NCBI GenBank assembly: GCA_002433675.1
Contig: DJIP01000188.1
Coordinates: 1-9,734 of the forward strand
Length of the DNA: 9,734 nucleotides
Source of the DNA: Halomonas halophila
Lineage (GTDB): Bacteria; Pseudomonadota; Gammaproteobacteria; Pseudomonadales; Halomonadaceae
Direction: 5' to 3'
The notes under the pieces were generated by a model. That model was not told the DNA's origin and searched no databases. It worked only from the letters and a program-made list of their open reading frames with translations. Both the position numbers and the translations under genes were made by a program. Shown here piece by piece: positions 1 to 6,339 of this stretch (position 1 is the first letter of the stretch; the number at the start of each line of letters is the position of its first letter).

Positions 1-10
1 GAATTCCCAT
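1..10 (-). CDS. Start of a gene running off the left edge, possibly the cytochrome c partner of the sulfite oxidase
   Basis: Only three codons (Met-Gly-Ile) lie inside the window, so the product cannot be identified from sequence. The start is supported by a strong ribosome binding site, GGGAGGAG, at 24-17 on the minus strand, six bases before the ATG, and by its place 14 bases after the stop of the sulfite oxidase gene on the same strand. Bacterial sulfite oxidases of the SorA and SoxC types are usually followed by a c-type cytochrome gene (sorB or soxD) that accepts the electrons. That identity is inference from context only. Confidence 0.45.
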
Positions 11-24
11 GCCAGTCTCCTCCC

Positions 25-1341
25 TCAGCCGACCTGAACCGCGATGCGGTGACAGGCATTGTTGAGGTAGCCCTTGGGGTTCCAGCCGGGCACCACCATG
101 GGCTGGGATTGGCCGTTTGCATCCACCGCCCGGGCCCACACCTCGTAGTAACCCGCCTCAGGGAACTCGACCTGGGTGGTAAAGCGCTGCCAGGCAAGGC
201 GATTGGGCGCCTCGTTCAGGCTGGCCTTCTGCCAGGTGGCGCCGAAGTCGATGGAGGTATGCACCTCGGACACCGACAGGTCTCCTGCCCAGGCGTGGCC
301 ACGCACCTCCATCGGTTGCCCCTGGGCGTGCTCGATGCCCGATCGCGGGTAGGTGATCAGTGACTTCACTGGCATCGACTGGATGGTGACGAAGTCTTCC
401 TTGGCCACCTCGGTGCCCGGTGCCACCGGGTTCGCCGGCACGCTGTAGGAGGGCGGCGCCATCTTGGCCCCATCGTGCTTCTGGTTGCGCACGACGATTT
501 GCTTGAGCCACTTGCCCGATACAGAGCCCGGCCAGCCGCCGCACACCAGGCGCAACGGGTAGCCGTTCTGGTAGGGGATATCCTCGCCATTCATCGCCCA
601 GGCGATCAGCGACTCGTCTTCCAGGGCCTTTTCCATCGGCACGCCGCGGGAGATCGCTTCCTTGTCGGCGGCGCCGCTGGCATGGCGATCGGCGCCGTAA
701 TAACCGATATAGACGGCGTCGTCGGCGATGCCACAGGCCTCCAGCACATCGCGCAGTCGTACCCCGGTAAAGGTGGGGCAGGCCACCGCACCGGTGGTCC
801 ACTGGTTGCCGCTGGCGGCGGGGACGTACTCGCTGCGGCCGTTGCCGCCGCACTCGACCTGAAGCTGGTAGGTGTGCTCGGAGAAGCGCTCCTTCAGTTC
901 GGCGATGGTGAAGGTGGTGGGTGTCTGGCACGACTCGCCGGTGATTTCCAGCGTCCAGGTGGCGGGGTCGATCTCGGCTCGCTCCGGAGGCAGGCCGTTG
1001 TTGCGCACGAACATGTAGCGCGCCGGGGTAATGTCATCGTCGAGCAGATGGGCCGGTGTCTCGGCGTTGATCGGACGGTCGTTGAGGACCCTCAGACCCT
1101 CCTTGCCCTCGATCTCGAAGGCTTCGTCGCTCTGGGCCAGGGCGGCGGGAATCAGCCCTCCCGGCATATAGCGGGCGAAGGGAATGCTGGCGCCAAGTAC
1201 CGCGCTCATCGCCAGCAGGCTGGAGCCGGTGAGAAATCCACGACGGCTGACGGGATCCACCTCCCGGCCCCACAGCTTGCGATCGGCGTCCACGGGATCC
1301 TTGGCGTAGAGGGCGTGCAAGCCCTTGGTCTGGCGGCGCAT
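25..1341 (-). CDS. Tat-exported molybdenum sulfite oxidase/dehydrogenase (SorA/SoxC-like catalytic subunit)
   Basis: The 438-residue protein belongs to the sulfite oxidase family, which oxidises sulfite to sulfate at a molybdopterin cofactor. A twin-arginine signal is visible: SRRGFL at residues 32-37, a hydrophobic stretch at 40-56 and a likely AxA cleavage site near residue 70, so it should fold in the cytoplasm and act in the periplasm. The family's CxGNxR motif appears as CGGNGR at 164-169, and Cys164 is the expected molybdenum ligand. NGYPLRLVCGGWPG at 259-272 is typical of the molybdopterin domain. Residues from about 320 fit the C-terminal dimerisation domain, ending in NNACHRI. Length is normal for SorA or SoxC. 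The ATG has AAGGAG seven bases upstream. A short gap to a following gene suggests an operon with an electron acceptor. Sulfite as substrate is likely but not proven; a methionine-sulfoxide-reductase MsrP (YedY) is less likely because the C-terminal dimerisation domain is present. Confidence 0.88.
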   Translation of the reverse strand: MRRQTKGLHALYAKDPVDADRKLWGREVDPVSRRGFLTGSSLLAMSAVLGASIPFARYMPGGLIPAALAQSDEAFEIEGKEGLRVLNDRPINAETPAHLLDDDITPARYMFVRNNGLPPERAEIDPATWTLEITGESCQTPTTFTIAELKERFSEHTYQLQVECGGNGRSEYVPAASGNQWTTGAVACPTFTGVRLRDVLEACGIADDAVYIGYYGADRHASGAADKEAISRGVPMEKALEDESLIAWAMNGEDIPYQNGYPLRLVCGGWPGSVSGKWLKQIVVRNQKHDGAKMAPPSYSVPANPVAPGTEVAKEDFVTIQSMPVKSLITYPRSGIEHAQGQPMEVRGHAWAGDLSVSEVHTSIDFGATWQKASLNEAPNRLAWQRFTTQVEFPEAGYYEVWARAVDANGQSQPMVVPGWNPKGYLNNACHRIAVQVG

Positions 1342-1532
1342 GCAGAACTCCTTATATTTTAATTGTAGGTCGTTATTCCAGGGGATCCTTGTAGCGTAGG
1401 TGGTGGCACTGGCGACGGCCAGGGACAGTTGGAAGGCGGCAATGGGTCCAGCGCTGGCGTATAGCGGCCTGGAGGTGGTGGCAACTCGCCAAGCGTTATC
1501 CGAAACGTCGACGAGCGAAGCTTAGACAAGCC
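1342..1532. other. Intergenic gap between the radical SAM and sulfite oxidase genes
   Basis: This 191-bp gap separates two minus-strand genes and must hold the sulfite oxidase leader. I see an AT-rich patch at 1352-1365 just before the ribosome site, including TACAAT on the minus strand. No matching -35 box is present at the right distance, and the hexamer is very close to the start codon, so I do not call a promoter. After the radical SAM stop there is no hairpin with a T run, so read-through from that gene is possible. Confidence 0.5.
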
Positions 1533-2654
1533 TTAGAACAGGGATCCCTGACGGTGGGGCGGCCTGAAGCTCTCGGTATCAAGCTCACCATCAGTATCAA
1601 GACCGCTATCGAGGCCACTATCACTACGTCGTGACAGGCCCAGTCGACGGCAGGCCTTGCGGAAGCGCTGATCGAGCAGTTCGGCGAAGACGCCCTGGCC
1701 GCGCATGCGGTGGCCAAAGCGACTGTCGTAGTCCTGGCCGTTGCGACATTGGCGGATCAAGCTCATGACCTTGCCAGCGCGCTCAGGATAGTGAGCCTCG
1801 AGCCAGGCCTCGAACAGTGGCGCGACCTCGCGCGGCAGGCGCAGCAGCATCCAGCCGGCGGTGCTGGCGCCGGCGTCCCTGGCGGCCTGTAGCAGGCGCT
1901 CGAGTTCATGGTCGGTAAGCCCGGGAATCACCGGTGAGACCAGGGTGCCCACCGGCACACCGGCATCGGCAAGCTCGCCGATGACCCTGAGTCGGGCCCG
2001 GGGCGAGGCGGTGCGCGGCTCCAGCTGACGCTTGAGTTCGGTGTCCAGGCTGGTGAGGCTGACCATGACCCGCACCAGGCGGTGGCTTGCCAGTTCGCCC
2101 AACAGGTCCTTGTCACGCAGGATCAGCGCGCTCTTGGTTACCAGGGTGACCGGATGACGCCACTCCAGCAGTCGTTCGAGCAGCGCCCTGGTGGTTCGGT
2201 GTTCGGCCTCGATGGGCTGATAGGCGTCGGTGTTGCCGGACAGGTTGATCGGACGACAGACGTAGCCGGGCTTGCACAATTCTTCGGTGAGGCGTTCCAC
2301 CAGGCCGGTGCGGGCGATCAGGCGGGTCTCGAAGTCGAGACCAGGTGACAGGTCCCAGTAAGCGTGACTGGGCCGCGCGTAGCAGTAGATGCAACCGTGT
2401 TCACAGCCACGGTAGGGGTTGATCGAGCGATCGAAGGGCAGGTCTGGCGAGCGGTTCCACGACAGTGCGCTCTTGGCGCTCTCGGTGGCGGTGACGGTGG
2501 CGATGCGATCAGGCGTTGCCTCTTGCCACCAGCCGTCGTCCACCTGTTCGCTGCGTGAGGGAGCGAAGCGATTGGCGGGATCATAGGTCGCGCCCCGGCC
2601 CTTCAAGGGGCCCGTAGCGCTTTTTTGCTGGCCGTCGTCGTGATAGTGATCCAT
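1533..2654 (-). CDS. PA0069-family radical SAM protein
   Basis: The 373-residue protein carries the radical SAM iron-sulfur motif CEHGCIYC (Cys84, Cys88, Cys91), which would bind a 4Fe-4S cluster that cleaves S-adenosylmethionine. The N-terminal GRGATYDPANRF at 19-30 and the phrase INPYRGCEHGCIYCYARPSH are typical of the PA0069/Rv2578c group, distantly related to spore photoproduct lyase. Substrate and pathway are unknown for this group. No SPASM-type cysteine cluster is seen at the C-terminus, so it does not look like an anaerobic sulfatase maturase despite the neighbouring sulfatase. The tail, about 344-361, is a low-complexity acidic repeat (SGLDSGLDTDGELDT) absent from the core fold. The ATG is chosen because it lies shortly before the conserved GRGA segment; its ribosome site is weak. 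A candidate promoter lies just upstream. Confidence 0.85.
   Translation of the reverse strand: MDHYHDDGQQKSATGPLKGRGATYDPANRFAPSRSEQVDDGWWQEATPDRIATVTATESAKSALSWNRSPDLPFDRSINPYRGCEHGCIYCYARPSHAYWDLSPGLDFETRLIARTGLVERLTEELCKPGYVCRPINLSGNTDAYQPIEAEHRTTRALLERLLEWRHPVTLVTKSALILRDKDLLGELASHRLVRVMVSLTSLDTELKRQLEPRTASPRARLRVIGELADAGVPVGTLVSPVIPGLTDHELERLLQAARDAGASTAGWMLLRLPREVAPLFEAWLEAHYPERAGKVMSLIRQCRNGQDYDSRFGHRMRGQGVFAELLDQRFRKACRRLGLSRRSDSGLDSGLDTDGELDTESFRPPHRQGSLF
1576..1628 (-). repeat. 18-bp degenerate tandem repeat inside the radical SAM gene's 3' end
   Basis: On the plus strand GTATCAAGCTCACCATCA (1576-1593) is followed directly by GTATCAAGACCGCTATCG (1594-1611) and a weaker third copy to 1628. 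Translated on the minus strand this gives the acidic serine-glycine-leucine-aspartate tail of the radical SAM protein. The period is a multiple of three, so copy-number change would keep the frame. Confidence 0.6.
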
Positions 2655-2678
2655 GCCGGCAAGGCTAGCTGAATGCTG

Positions 2679-2707
2679 TTTATATATCCAGTAATGTGAT
2701 GAGTCGA
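2679..2707 (-). promoter_or_regulatory. Candidate sigma-70 promoter for the radical SAM gene
   Basis: On the minus strand TCGACT (2707-2702) and TATAAA (2684-2679) are separated by exactly 17 bases. They match the -35 consensus TTGACA at four of six and the -10 consensus TATAAT at five of six positions. Transcription would begin near 2672, giving a short leader of about 18 bases before the ATG at 2654. This is a pattern match only. Confidence 0.4.
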
Positions 2708-2741
2708 GCGAACGTGGCGAGCCGAACGAGGAGCAGAGCTA

Positions 2742-2809
2742 GGGGCTGGATAAGGAGCGGAACGGGGGCTGAATAAGGAGCTGAACGAGGGTTGAGCAAG
2801 GAGCTCAAG
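2742..2809. repeat. 23-bp imperfect tandem repeat, about three copies, purine-rich on the plus strand
   Basis: Three copies start at 2742, 2765 and 2788, giving an exact 23-bp period. The shared core is CTGRATAAGGAGC; copies one and two match at 20 of 22 compared positions, and copies two and three at 16 of 22. A weaker related segment with GAACGAGGAGC lies at 2724-2734, suggesting an older fourth copy. The plus strand of 2701-2815 is mostly G and A. No long ORF uses it credibly. It lies between the sulfatase terminator hairpin and the radical SAM promoter candidate. Confidence 0.7.
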
Positions 2810-2825
2810 GGGAGCACAACGGCAA

Positions 2826-2848
2826 GAGGCCGCCCAATGGGCGGCCTC
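2826..2848 (-). terminator. Hairpin terminator after the sulfatase gene
   Basis: A perfect 10-bp stem, GAGGCCGCCC with GGGCGGCCTC, encloses a 3-base loop and lies 23 bases past the sulfatase stop. On the minus strand the bases that follow (TTGCCGTTGTG) are only moderately T-rich, so it may be a weak intrinsic terminator or an RNA-stabilising 3' hairpin. Confidence 0.6.
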
Positions 2849-2871
2849 CTGTCTGCTTGCTGATGGCGCTG

Positions 2872-4440
2872 TTACTGCTTCGGCGTAAAGGAGCCGGCTT
2901 CCTGACGCTGTGGGTACTCTTCGAAGGTGGCCATGAAGTCTGCCACGATCTTGCCTACCGGGCCGAAGGCGTACATACGACGCAGTTGCCAGTCGTCGTA
3001 GTAGGAAGAGTCTTCCGGCGCCATCTCGAACGGATCGGCACGCAGGTCGATCAGCAGCGGTGCCTTGAGCGGCGTCTGCTGGCGGCGCCACGCATCCATG
3101 CCCTCGTGCTCCTGGATGCTGAAGTGTGCCTTGTACTGGCCGAAGCGCACCGCACCCAGGGAACCATCATCGACGAAGGCGAAGAAGGTGTCGCGTGGCC
3201 ACTCGCCGGCATCGTCCTCACCGGTCAGGTGGGGCAGCATGTTGTAGCCATCCAGGTGTACGTTGAAGTCCTTGTCACCGGCGGTGTAACCGTCAAGCAG
3301 TTGCTCCTTGATGTCCGGTACGCCAGCGGCGGCGACCAGGGTCGGGAACATGTCTTCGAGCGAAAGGATGTCGTTGGACACCTGGCCCGGCTCGATCTGC
3401 CCTGGCCACTTCATCATGAACGGCACGCGGATGCCGCCTTCCCAGGTGGTGGCCTTCTCGCCACGGAAGGGCGAGGTACCACCATCCGGCCAGGTAAACT
3501 TCTCGGCGCCGTTGTCGGTGGTGTAGATGACGATGGTGTTCTCGTCGGCACCCAGCTCCTCCAGCTTGTCGAGCAGTTGGCCGACCAGGGCGTCGTGCTC
3601 GGTCATGCCATCGGCGTAGACGCCAAGCCCGGTGCGGCCTTCACTCTCTTCCTTGAGGTGAGTGAAGATGTGCATGCGGGTGGTGTTGTACCACACGAAC
3701 CAGGGGGTGTCGGAGGCTTCCTGGCGCTCGATGAAGTCTTCGGTGGCGGCCAGGAATTCCTCGTCGATGGTCTCCATGCGCTGTTGGGTCAGCGGGCCGG
3801 TGTCCTCGATCTGGCCATCGGCGGAAGAACGAATCACACCGCGGGGGCCGAACTGTTCACGGAAGCCGGGATCGGTAGGATAGTCGGGATTTTCTGGCTC
3901 TTCCTCTGCGTTCAGGTGATAGAGGTTACCGAAGAACTCGTCGAAACCATGGTTGGTCGGCAGATACTCGTCGCGATCGCCGAGGTGGTTCTTGCCGAAC
4001 TGACCGGTGGCGTAGCCCATCGGCTTGAGGATCTCGGCGATGGTCGGATCTTCCGGCTGCAGGCCAAGCGGGTCGCCGGGCATGCCGATCTTGAGAAGAC
4101 CGGTACGCTTGGGTGACTGACCGGTGATGAAGGCAGAGCGACCGGCGGTACAACTCTGCTGGCCATAGGCGTCGGTGAAGCGGATGCCTTCTTCGGCGAT
4201 GCTGTCGATGTTGGGCGTGGTGTAGCCCATCATGCCGCTATTGTAGGCGCTGGTGTTAAACCAGCCGATGTCATCGCCCATGATGACCAGAATATTGGGC
4301 TTGTCTGATGACGCCTCGGAGGAGCTTTCTTCTTCGGTCGCGGACGCTGGCTGAATGCTGGCTGCCAGGCCGACCGCAGCAATCGATGCCGCCACGATGC
4401 CCTTCCAGGGCGAAGGTATTGCCGACGAATACACTTTCAT
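2872..4440 (-). CDS. Secreted cysteine-type arylsulfatase
   Basis: The 522-residue protein is a type I sulfatase of the alkaline-phosphatase superfamily, which hydrolyses sulfate esters. An N-terminal signal peptide (about 1-34, hydrophobic at 14-28, ASA cleavage region) places it in the periplasm or outside the cell. NILVIMGDDIGW at 49-60 gives the paired metal-binding aspartates (56, 57). SCTAGRSAF at 96-104 holds Cys97 in the CxAxR form of the formylglycine motif, so Cys97 should be oxidised to formylglycine by a maturation enzyme encoded elsewhere. GKNHLG at 149-154 and TTDNGAE at 307-313 supply further active-site and calcium-ligand residues. The mature protein is rich in Asp and Glu, as often seen in exported proteins of salt-tolerant bacteria. 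AAGGGA seven bases before the ATG is the ribosome site. The natural substrate cannot be told from sequence. The gene stands alone, with a hairpin after its stop. Confidence 0.9.
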   Translation of the reverse strand: MKVYSSAIPSPWKGIVAASIAAVGLAASIQPASATEEESSSEASSDKPNILVIMGDDIGWFNTSAYNSGMMGYTTPNIDSIAEEGIRFTDAYGQQSCTAGRSAFITGQSPKRTGLLKIGMPGDPLGLQPEDPTIAEILKPMGYATGQFGKNHLGDRDEYLPTNHGFDEFFGNLYHLNAEEEPENPDYPTDPGFREQFGPRGVIRSSADGQIEDTGPLTQQRMETIDEEFLAATEDFIERQEASDTPWFVWYNTTRMHIFTHLKEESEGRTGLGVYADGMTEHDALVGQLLDKLEELGADENTIVIYTTDNGAEKFTWPDGGTSPFRGEKATTWEGGIRVPFMMKWPGQIEPGQVSNDILSLEDMFPTLVAAAGVPDIKEQLLDGYTAGDKDFNVHLDGYNMLPHLTGEDDAGEWPRDTFFAFVDDGSLGAVRFGQYKAHFSIQEHEGMDAWRRQQTPLKAPLLIDLRADPFEMAPEDSSYYDDWQLRRMYAFGPVGKIVADFMATFEEYPQRQEAGSFTPKQ

Positions 4441-4462
4441 GATCGTTCCCTTAAATTAAATG

Positions 4463-4475
4463 ATGTCATTGACAT
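4463..4475. promoter_or_regulatory. Palindrome ATGTCATTGACAT, possible operator upstream of the sulfatase
   Basis: ATGTCA and TGACAT form a perfect 6-bp inverted repeat around one central base. The site is 23 bases upstream of the sulfatase start codon, in an AT-rich patch, where a bound dimeric regulator would affect initiation or early elongation. No regulator gene is adjacent, so the protein that might bind it is unknown. Confidence 0.35.
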
Positions 4476-4630
4476 GGCATTGATACAGCGGACTGATGTA
4501 TTGGCCTGCTCCCCTTGCTGTTCGACGTATGCCTTGCTGGTCAGGTCCCGACTGGCGGCACGAAAACGCTGGCTGCCTTGTTGTTTTCCTCCGATCCCCG
4601 CCGGCTGGGCTGGATCCAGGGGGAGGGAGG

Positions 4631-4675
4631 GCTGAGCCTGCCGGCTCAGCTGAAAGTGTGCCTTGCTGGGCACAC
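4631..4675. other. Two adjacent perfect hairpins in the sulfatase-gltS gap
   Basis: GCTGAGCC/GGCTCAGC (4631-4638 with 4643-4650) forms an 8-bp stem with a 4-base loop. Five bases on, GTGTGCC/GGCACAC (4656-4662 with 4669-4675) forms a 7-bp stem with a 6-base loop. No T run follows on either strand. They could be a processed RNA structure, a remnant terminator pair or a palindromic repeat. Confidence 0.55.
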
Positions 4676-4978
4676 AAAACAGCATAGTAAAAGCTCATTG
4701 CTTGTGCGTGACCAACTTCCTCGAGCCTGCCCAGAGGGCGCAAGTGCATTGGATTTCCTGTCGCCGATTCGACCGTCGCGGTGCCAGCGATCTTGCTCCT
4801 GGCGTCGTCCGTCGCATCCCTGTGCCTCCTTCTTCCATTGCTGAGTGTGAACCGCTGTTTCTGCCTGGGCCCTCCCTCGGGTGGGGCGGGCATCCGGGGA
4901 CACAAGAGGGAGCAAAAGCTTGCGCCACGACAAATAGGTCCCTCTCATGCCTGAATGTTTGTCCAGTAGTCTAGGGGC

Positions 4979-5030
4979 GGACACCTGGCGCATGCGTGCC
5001 GAGAGTTCCCGGGACGGTGTCCTTCGAAGG
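4979..5030 (+). promoter_or_regulatory. Structured 5' leader directly before gltS
   Basis: GGACACC at 4979-4985 pairs perfectly with GGTGTCC at 5016-5022, closing a 30-base interior that itself contains a GGCGC/GTGCC hairpin at 4987-5000. A short CCTTCGAAGG palindrome at 5021-5030 overlaps the right arm of the outer stem, so the two cannot form fully together. The ribosome site AAGGAG begins three bases later. This arrangement would allow control of gltS translation, but I do not recognise a known riboswitch class. Confidence 0.35.
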
Positions 5031-5049
5031 CGAAGGAGAGCGAAGGCAG

Positions 5050-6258
5050 ATGAACATTGGCTTGAACGCTGTGGAAACGATGGCACTGGCACTGGTGCTG
5101 CTGATGGCGGGCATTCAGCTTCGGCGCCGAGTGGAATGGCTAGAGCGTATGTGCGTACCGACGCCGGTGGTCGGGGGTATCGGTTTCGCCGTGCTGGTAT
5201 GGCTGCTGCGATCGATGGGCGTGGTGACGTTTGATCTGGACACCAGCGTTCAGGATCCGATGATGATCGCCTTCTTCGCCACGGTAGGGCTCGGTGGCAG
5301 CTTCACGGTGCTGGCCAAGGGGGGGCGTTCGCTGGTGATCTTTCTTATGACCTGCTGGGCTCTGGTGCTGGTACAGAATGGTATCGGTATCGGCGTCGCC
5401 TCGATGATCGGGCTCGACCCCTTGATCGGCCTGATGGCAGGCGGCCCTTCGCTGGAAGGCGGCTTTGGCGGGGCGGCGGCCTTCGGGCCAGAGGCGGAAG
5501 CACTCGGTGCCGACGGCGCCCTGACCGCCGCCATGACCGCGGCCACCTACGGTGTCATCACCGGTAGCCTGCTGGGTGCGCCTCTCGCCCGCTGGTTGAT
5601 CGAACGGTTCAAGCTTCGCATCGAGGCCGAGGAGGTCGGCGGGCTCGCCGATCTGCACGAGGAACACCTCGGCGAAGAGGATCATACGCTGACCCCGCAG
5701 CGTGTACTGAAGGCCATGGCGGTGGTGGTACCGGTGATGGTGATCGGACTGGCCTGCCGCGAATTCATGAAAGAGATGCTCGGCATCGTGCTGCCAAGCT
5801 ACGTCGGCGCCATGTTCGTGGCTATCGTGCTGCGCAATCTGAACGATCACTTACGTCTGGTCGAGGTGTCCGAGCGCGCCATCAATCTGCTCGGAGAGGT
5901 CAGCCTGGCGATCTTCCTGACCATGGCGATGATGAACCTGAAGATCTGGCAACTACAGGGCATGGGACTGGGCCTGGCGTTGATCCTGATGATCCAGACG
6001 CTGGTGATCATGGCCATCGCAGCGCTGGTGGTCTTTCGATCGCTCGGCAGCAACTACGACGCCGCCGTGCTCTCCGCCGGTTTTATCGGCTTCGGTCTGG
6101 GGGCGACCCCCAACGCCTTCGCCAACATGGGCGCCGTCTGCGACCACTACAAGGTGGTATCGAGCAAGGCCTATATCATCGTTCCGCTGTGTGGCGCCGT
6201 CTTGATCGACATGGTCTCCGTGCCCGCCATCACCTGGTGTCTCAACGTCCTTGCCTGA
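5050..6258 (+). CDS. gltS: Sodium/glutamate symporter GltS (ESS family)
   Basis: The 402-residue membrane protein imports glutamate coupled to sodium entry across the inner membrane. Its length is that of typical GltS proteins (about 400). Many hydrophobic segments are visible, split into two halves by an acidic, charged cytoplasmic loop at about 188-214. Each half has the glycine-rich loop expected of the family: GGPSLEGGFGGAAAFGP at 131-147 and GFGLGATPNAFANM at 347-360, the second very close to the family's GLGATPTAIANM. The ATG at 5050 is chosen because the family begins with a short polar lead and then the first helix. An in-frame GTG at 4996 would add 18 polar residues and sits inside the leader hairpin. 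The ribosome site is AAGGAG at 5033-5038. It is a single-gene unit, followed by a strong hairpin. Exact substrate, glutamate or another small acid, is family inference. Confidence 0.9.
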   Translation: MNIGLNAVETMALALVLLMAGIQLRRRVEWLERMCVPTPVVGGIGFAVLVWLLRSMGVVTFDLDTSVQDPMMIAFFATVGLGGSFTVLAKGGRSLVIFLMTCWALVLVQNGIGIGVASMIGLDPLIGLMAGGPSLEGGFGGAAAFGPEAEALGADGALTAAMTAATYGVITGSLLGAPLARWLIERFKLRIEAEEVGGLADLHEEHLGEEDHTLTPQRVLKAMAVVVPVMVIGLACREFMKEMLGIVLPSYVGAMFVAIVLRNLNDHLRLVEVSERAINLLGEVSLAIFLTMAMMNLKIWQLQGMGLGLALILMIQTLVIMAIAALVVFRSLGSNYDAAVLSAGFIGFGLGATPNAFANMGAVCDHYKVVSSKAYIIVPLCGAVLIDMVSVPAITWCLNVLA

Positions 6259-6266
6259 GGCCCCGC

Positions 6267-6300
6267 TCGAGCGGTTTCACGAGTCGAGCCGTTTCATGAG
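6267..6300. repeat. 17-bp tandem duplication after gltS
   Basis: TCGAGCGGTTTCACGAG (6267-6283) is followed without a gap by TCGAGCCGTTTCATGAG (6284-6300); the two differ at two positions. It begins eight bases after the gltS stop and ends just before the terminator hairpin. Confidence 0.75.
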
Positions 6301-6305
6301 CAGAA

Positions 6306-6339
6306 ACCGACGCCGCGCCCACCCGGGCGCGGCGTCGGT
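6306..6339 (+). terminator. Very strong hairpin after gltS
   Basis: A perfect 15-bp GC-rich stem (6306-6320 with 6325-6339) encloses the loop ACCC, 47 bases past the gltS stop. The bases after it (CGTCCTGGCG) are not T-rich, so it is either a weak or factor-assisted terminator or a 3' stabilising structure. On the minus strand it would be followed by TTTCTGC, also not a full T run. Confidence 0.6.

Larger units (their letters stand above)
4441..5049. other. Divergent intergenic region between the sulfatase and gltS
   Basis: This 609-bp stretch must carry the promoters of both flanking genes. Several short open frames cross it on both strands, but none has a recognisable domain, a good ribosome site or a plausible composition, so I call no gene. 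What it does hold is a palindrome beside the sulfatase start (4463-4475), repeated CCTTGCTG motifs (4513, 4532, 4661, with a variant at 4576), two neighbouring hairpins (4631-4675) and a structured segment just before gltS (4979-5030). I could not fix a promoter with confidence in either direction. Confidence 0.6.

Noticed and set aside
1..6. EcoRI site at the very start as a sign of a cloned restriction fragment or vector junction
   Set aside because: GAATTC also occurs inside the window at 3754 and 5761, the right end is not an EcoRI site, and the bases fit an ordinary start codon context.
1533..2654. Radical SAM protein as the anaerobic maturase (AtsB/anSME) of the nearby sulfatase
   Set aside because: It has only the N-terminal CxxxCxxC cluster and the PA0069-group signatures. 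The extra C-terminal cysteine clusters of the SPASM region expected in anSME are not visible.
2857..4116. Long plus-strand frame opposite the sulfatase
   Set aside because: It is the antisense shadow of a gene with clear sulfatase motifs, and its translation shows no family signature.
4456..4905. 149-residue open frame on the minus strand in the sulfatase-gltS gap
   Set aside because: It has no recognisable domain, no convincing ribosome site, arginine/proline-heavy composition typical of chance frames in GC-rich DNA, and it overlaps the hairpins.
4967..5030. Guanidine-I (ykkC) riboswitch before gltS
   Set aside because: CTAGGG and CCGAGAG resemble parts of that class, but the conserved ACACGG and AAAAGCCCGGGAGA-type blocks are missing and the gene is not a guanidine gene.
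4996..5049. Upstream GTG start for gltS adding 18 residues
   Set aside because: The extra residues are polar and unlike the family N-terminus, the GTG lies within the leader hairpin, and a ribosome site precedes the ATG at 5050.
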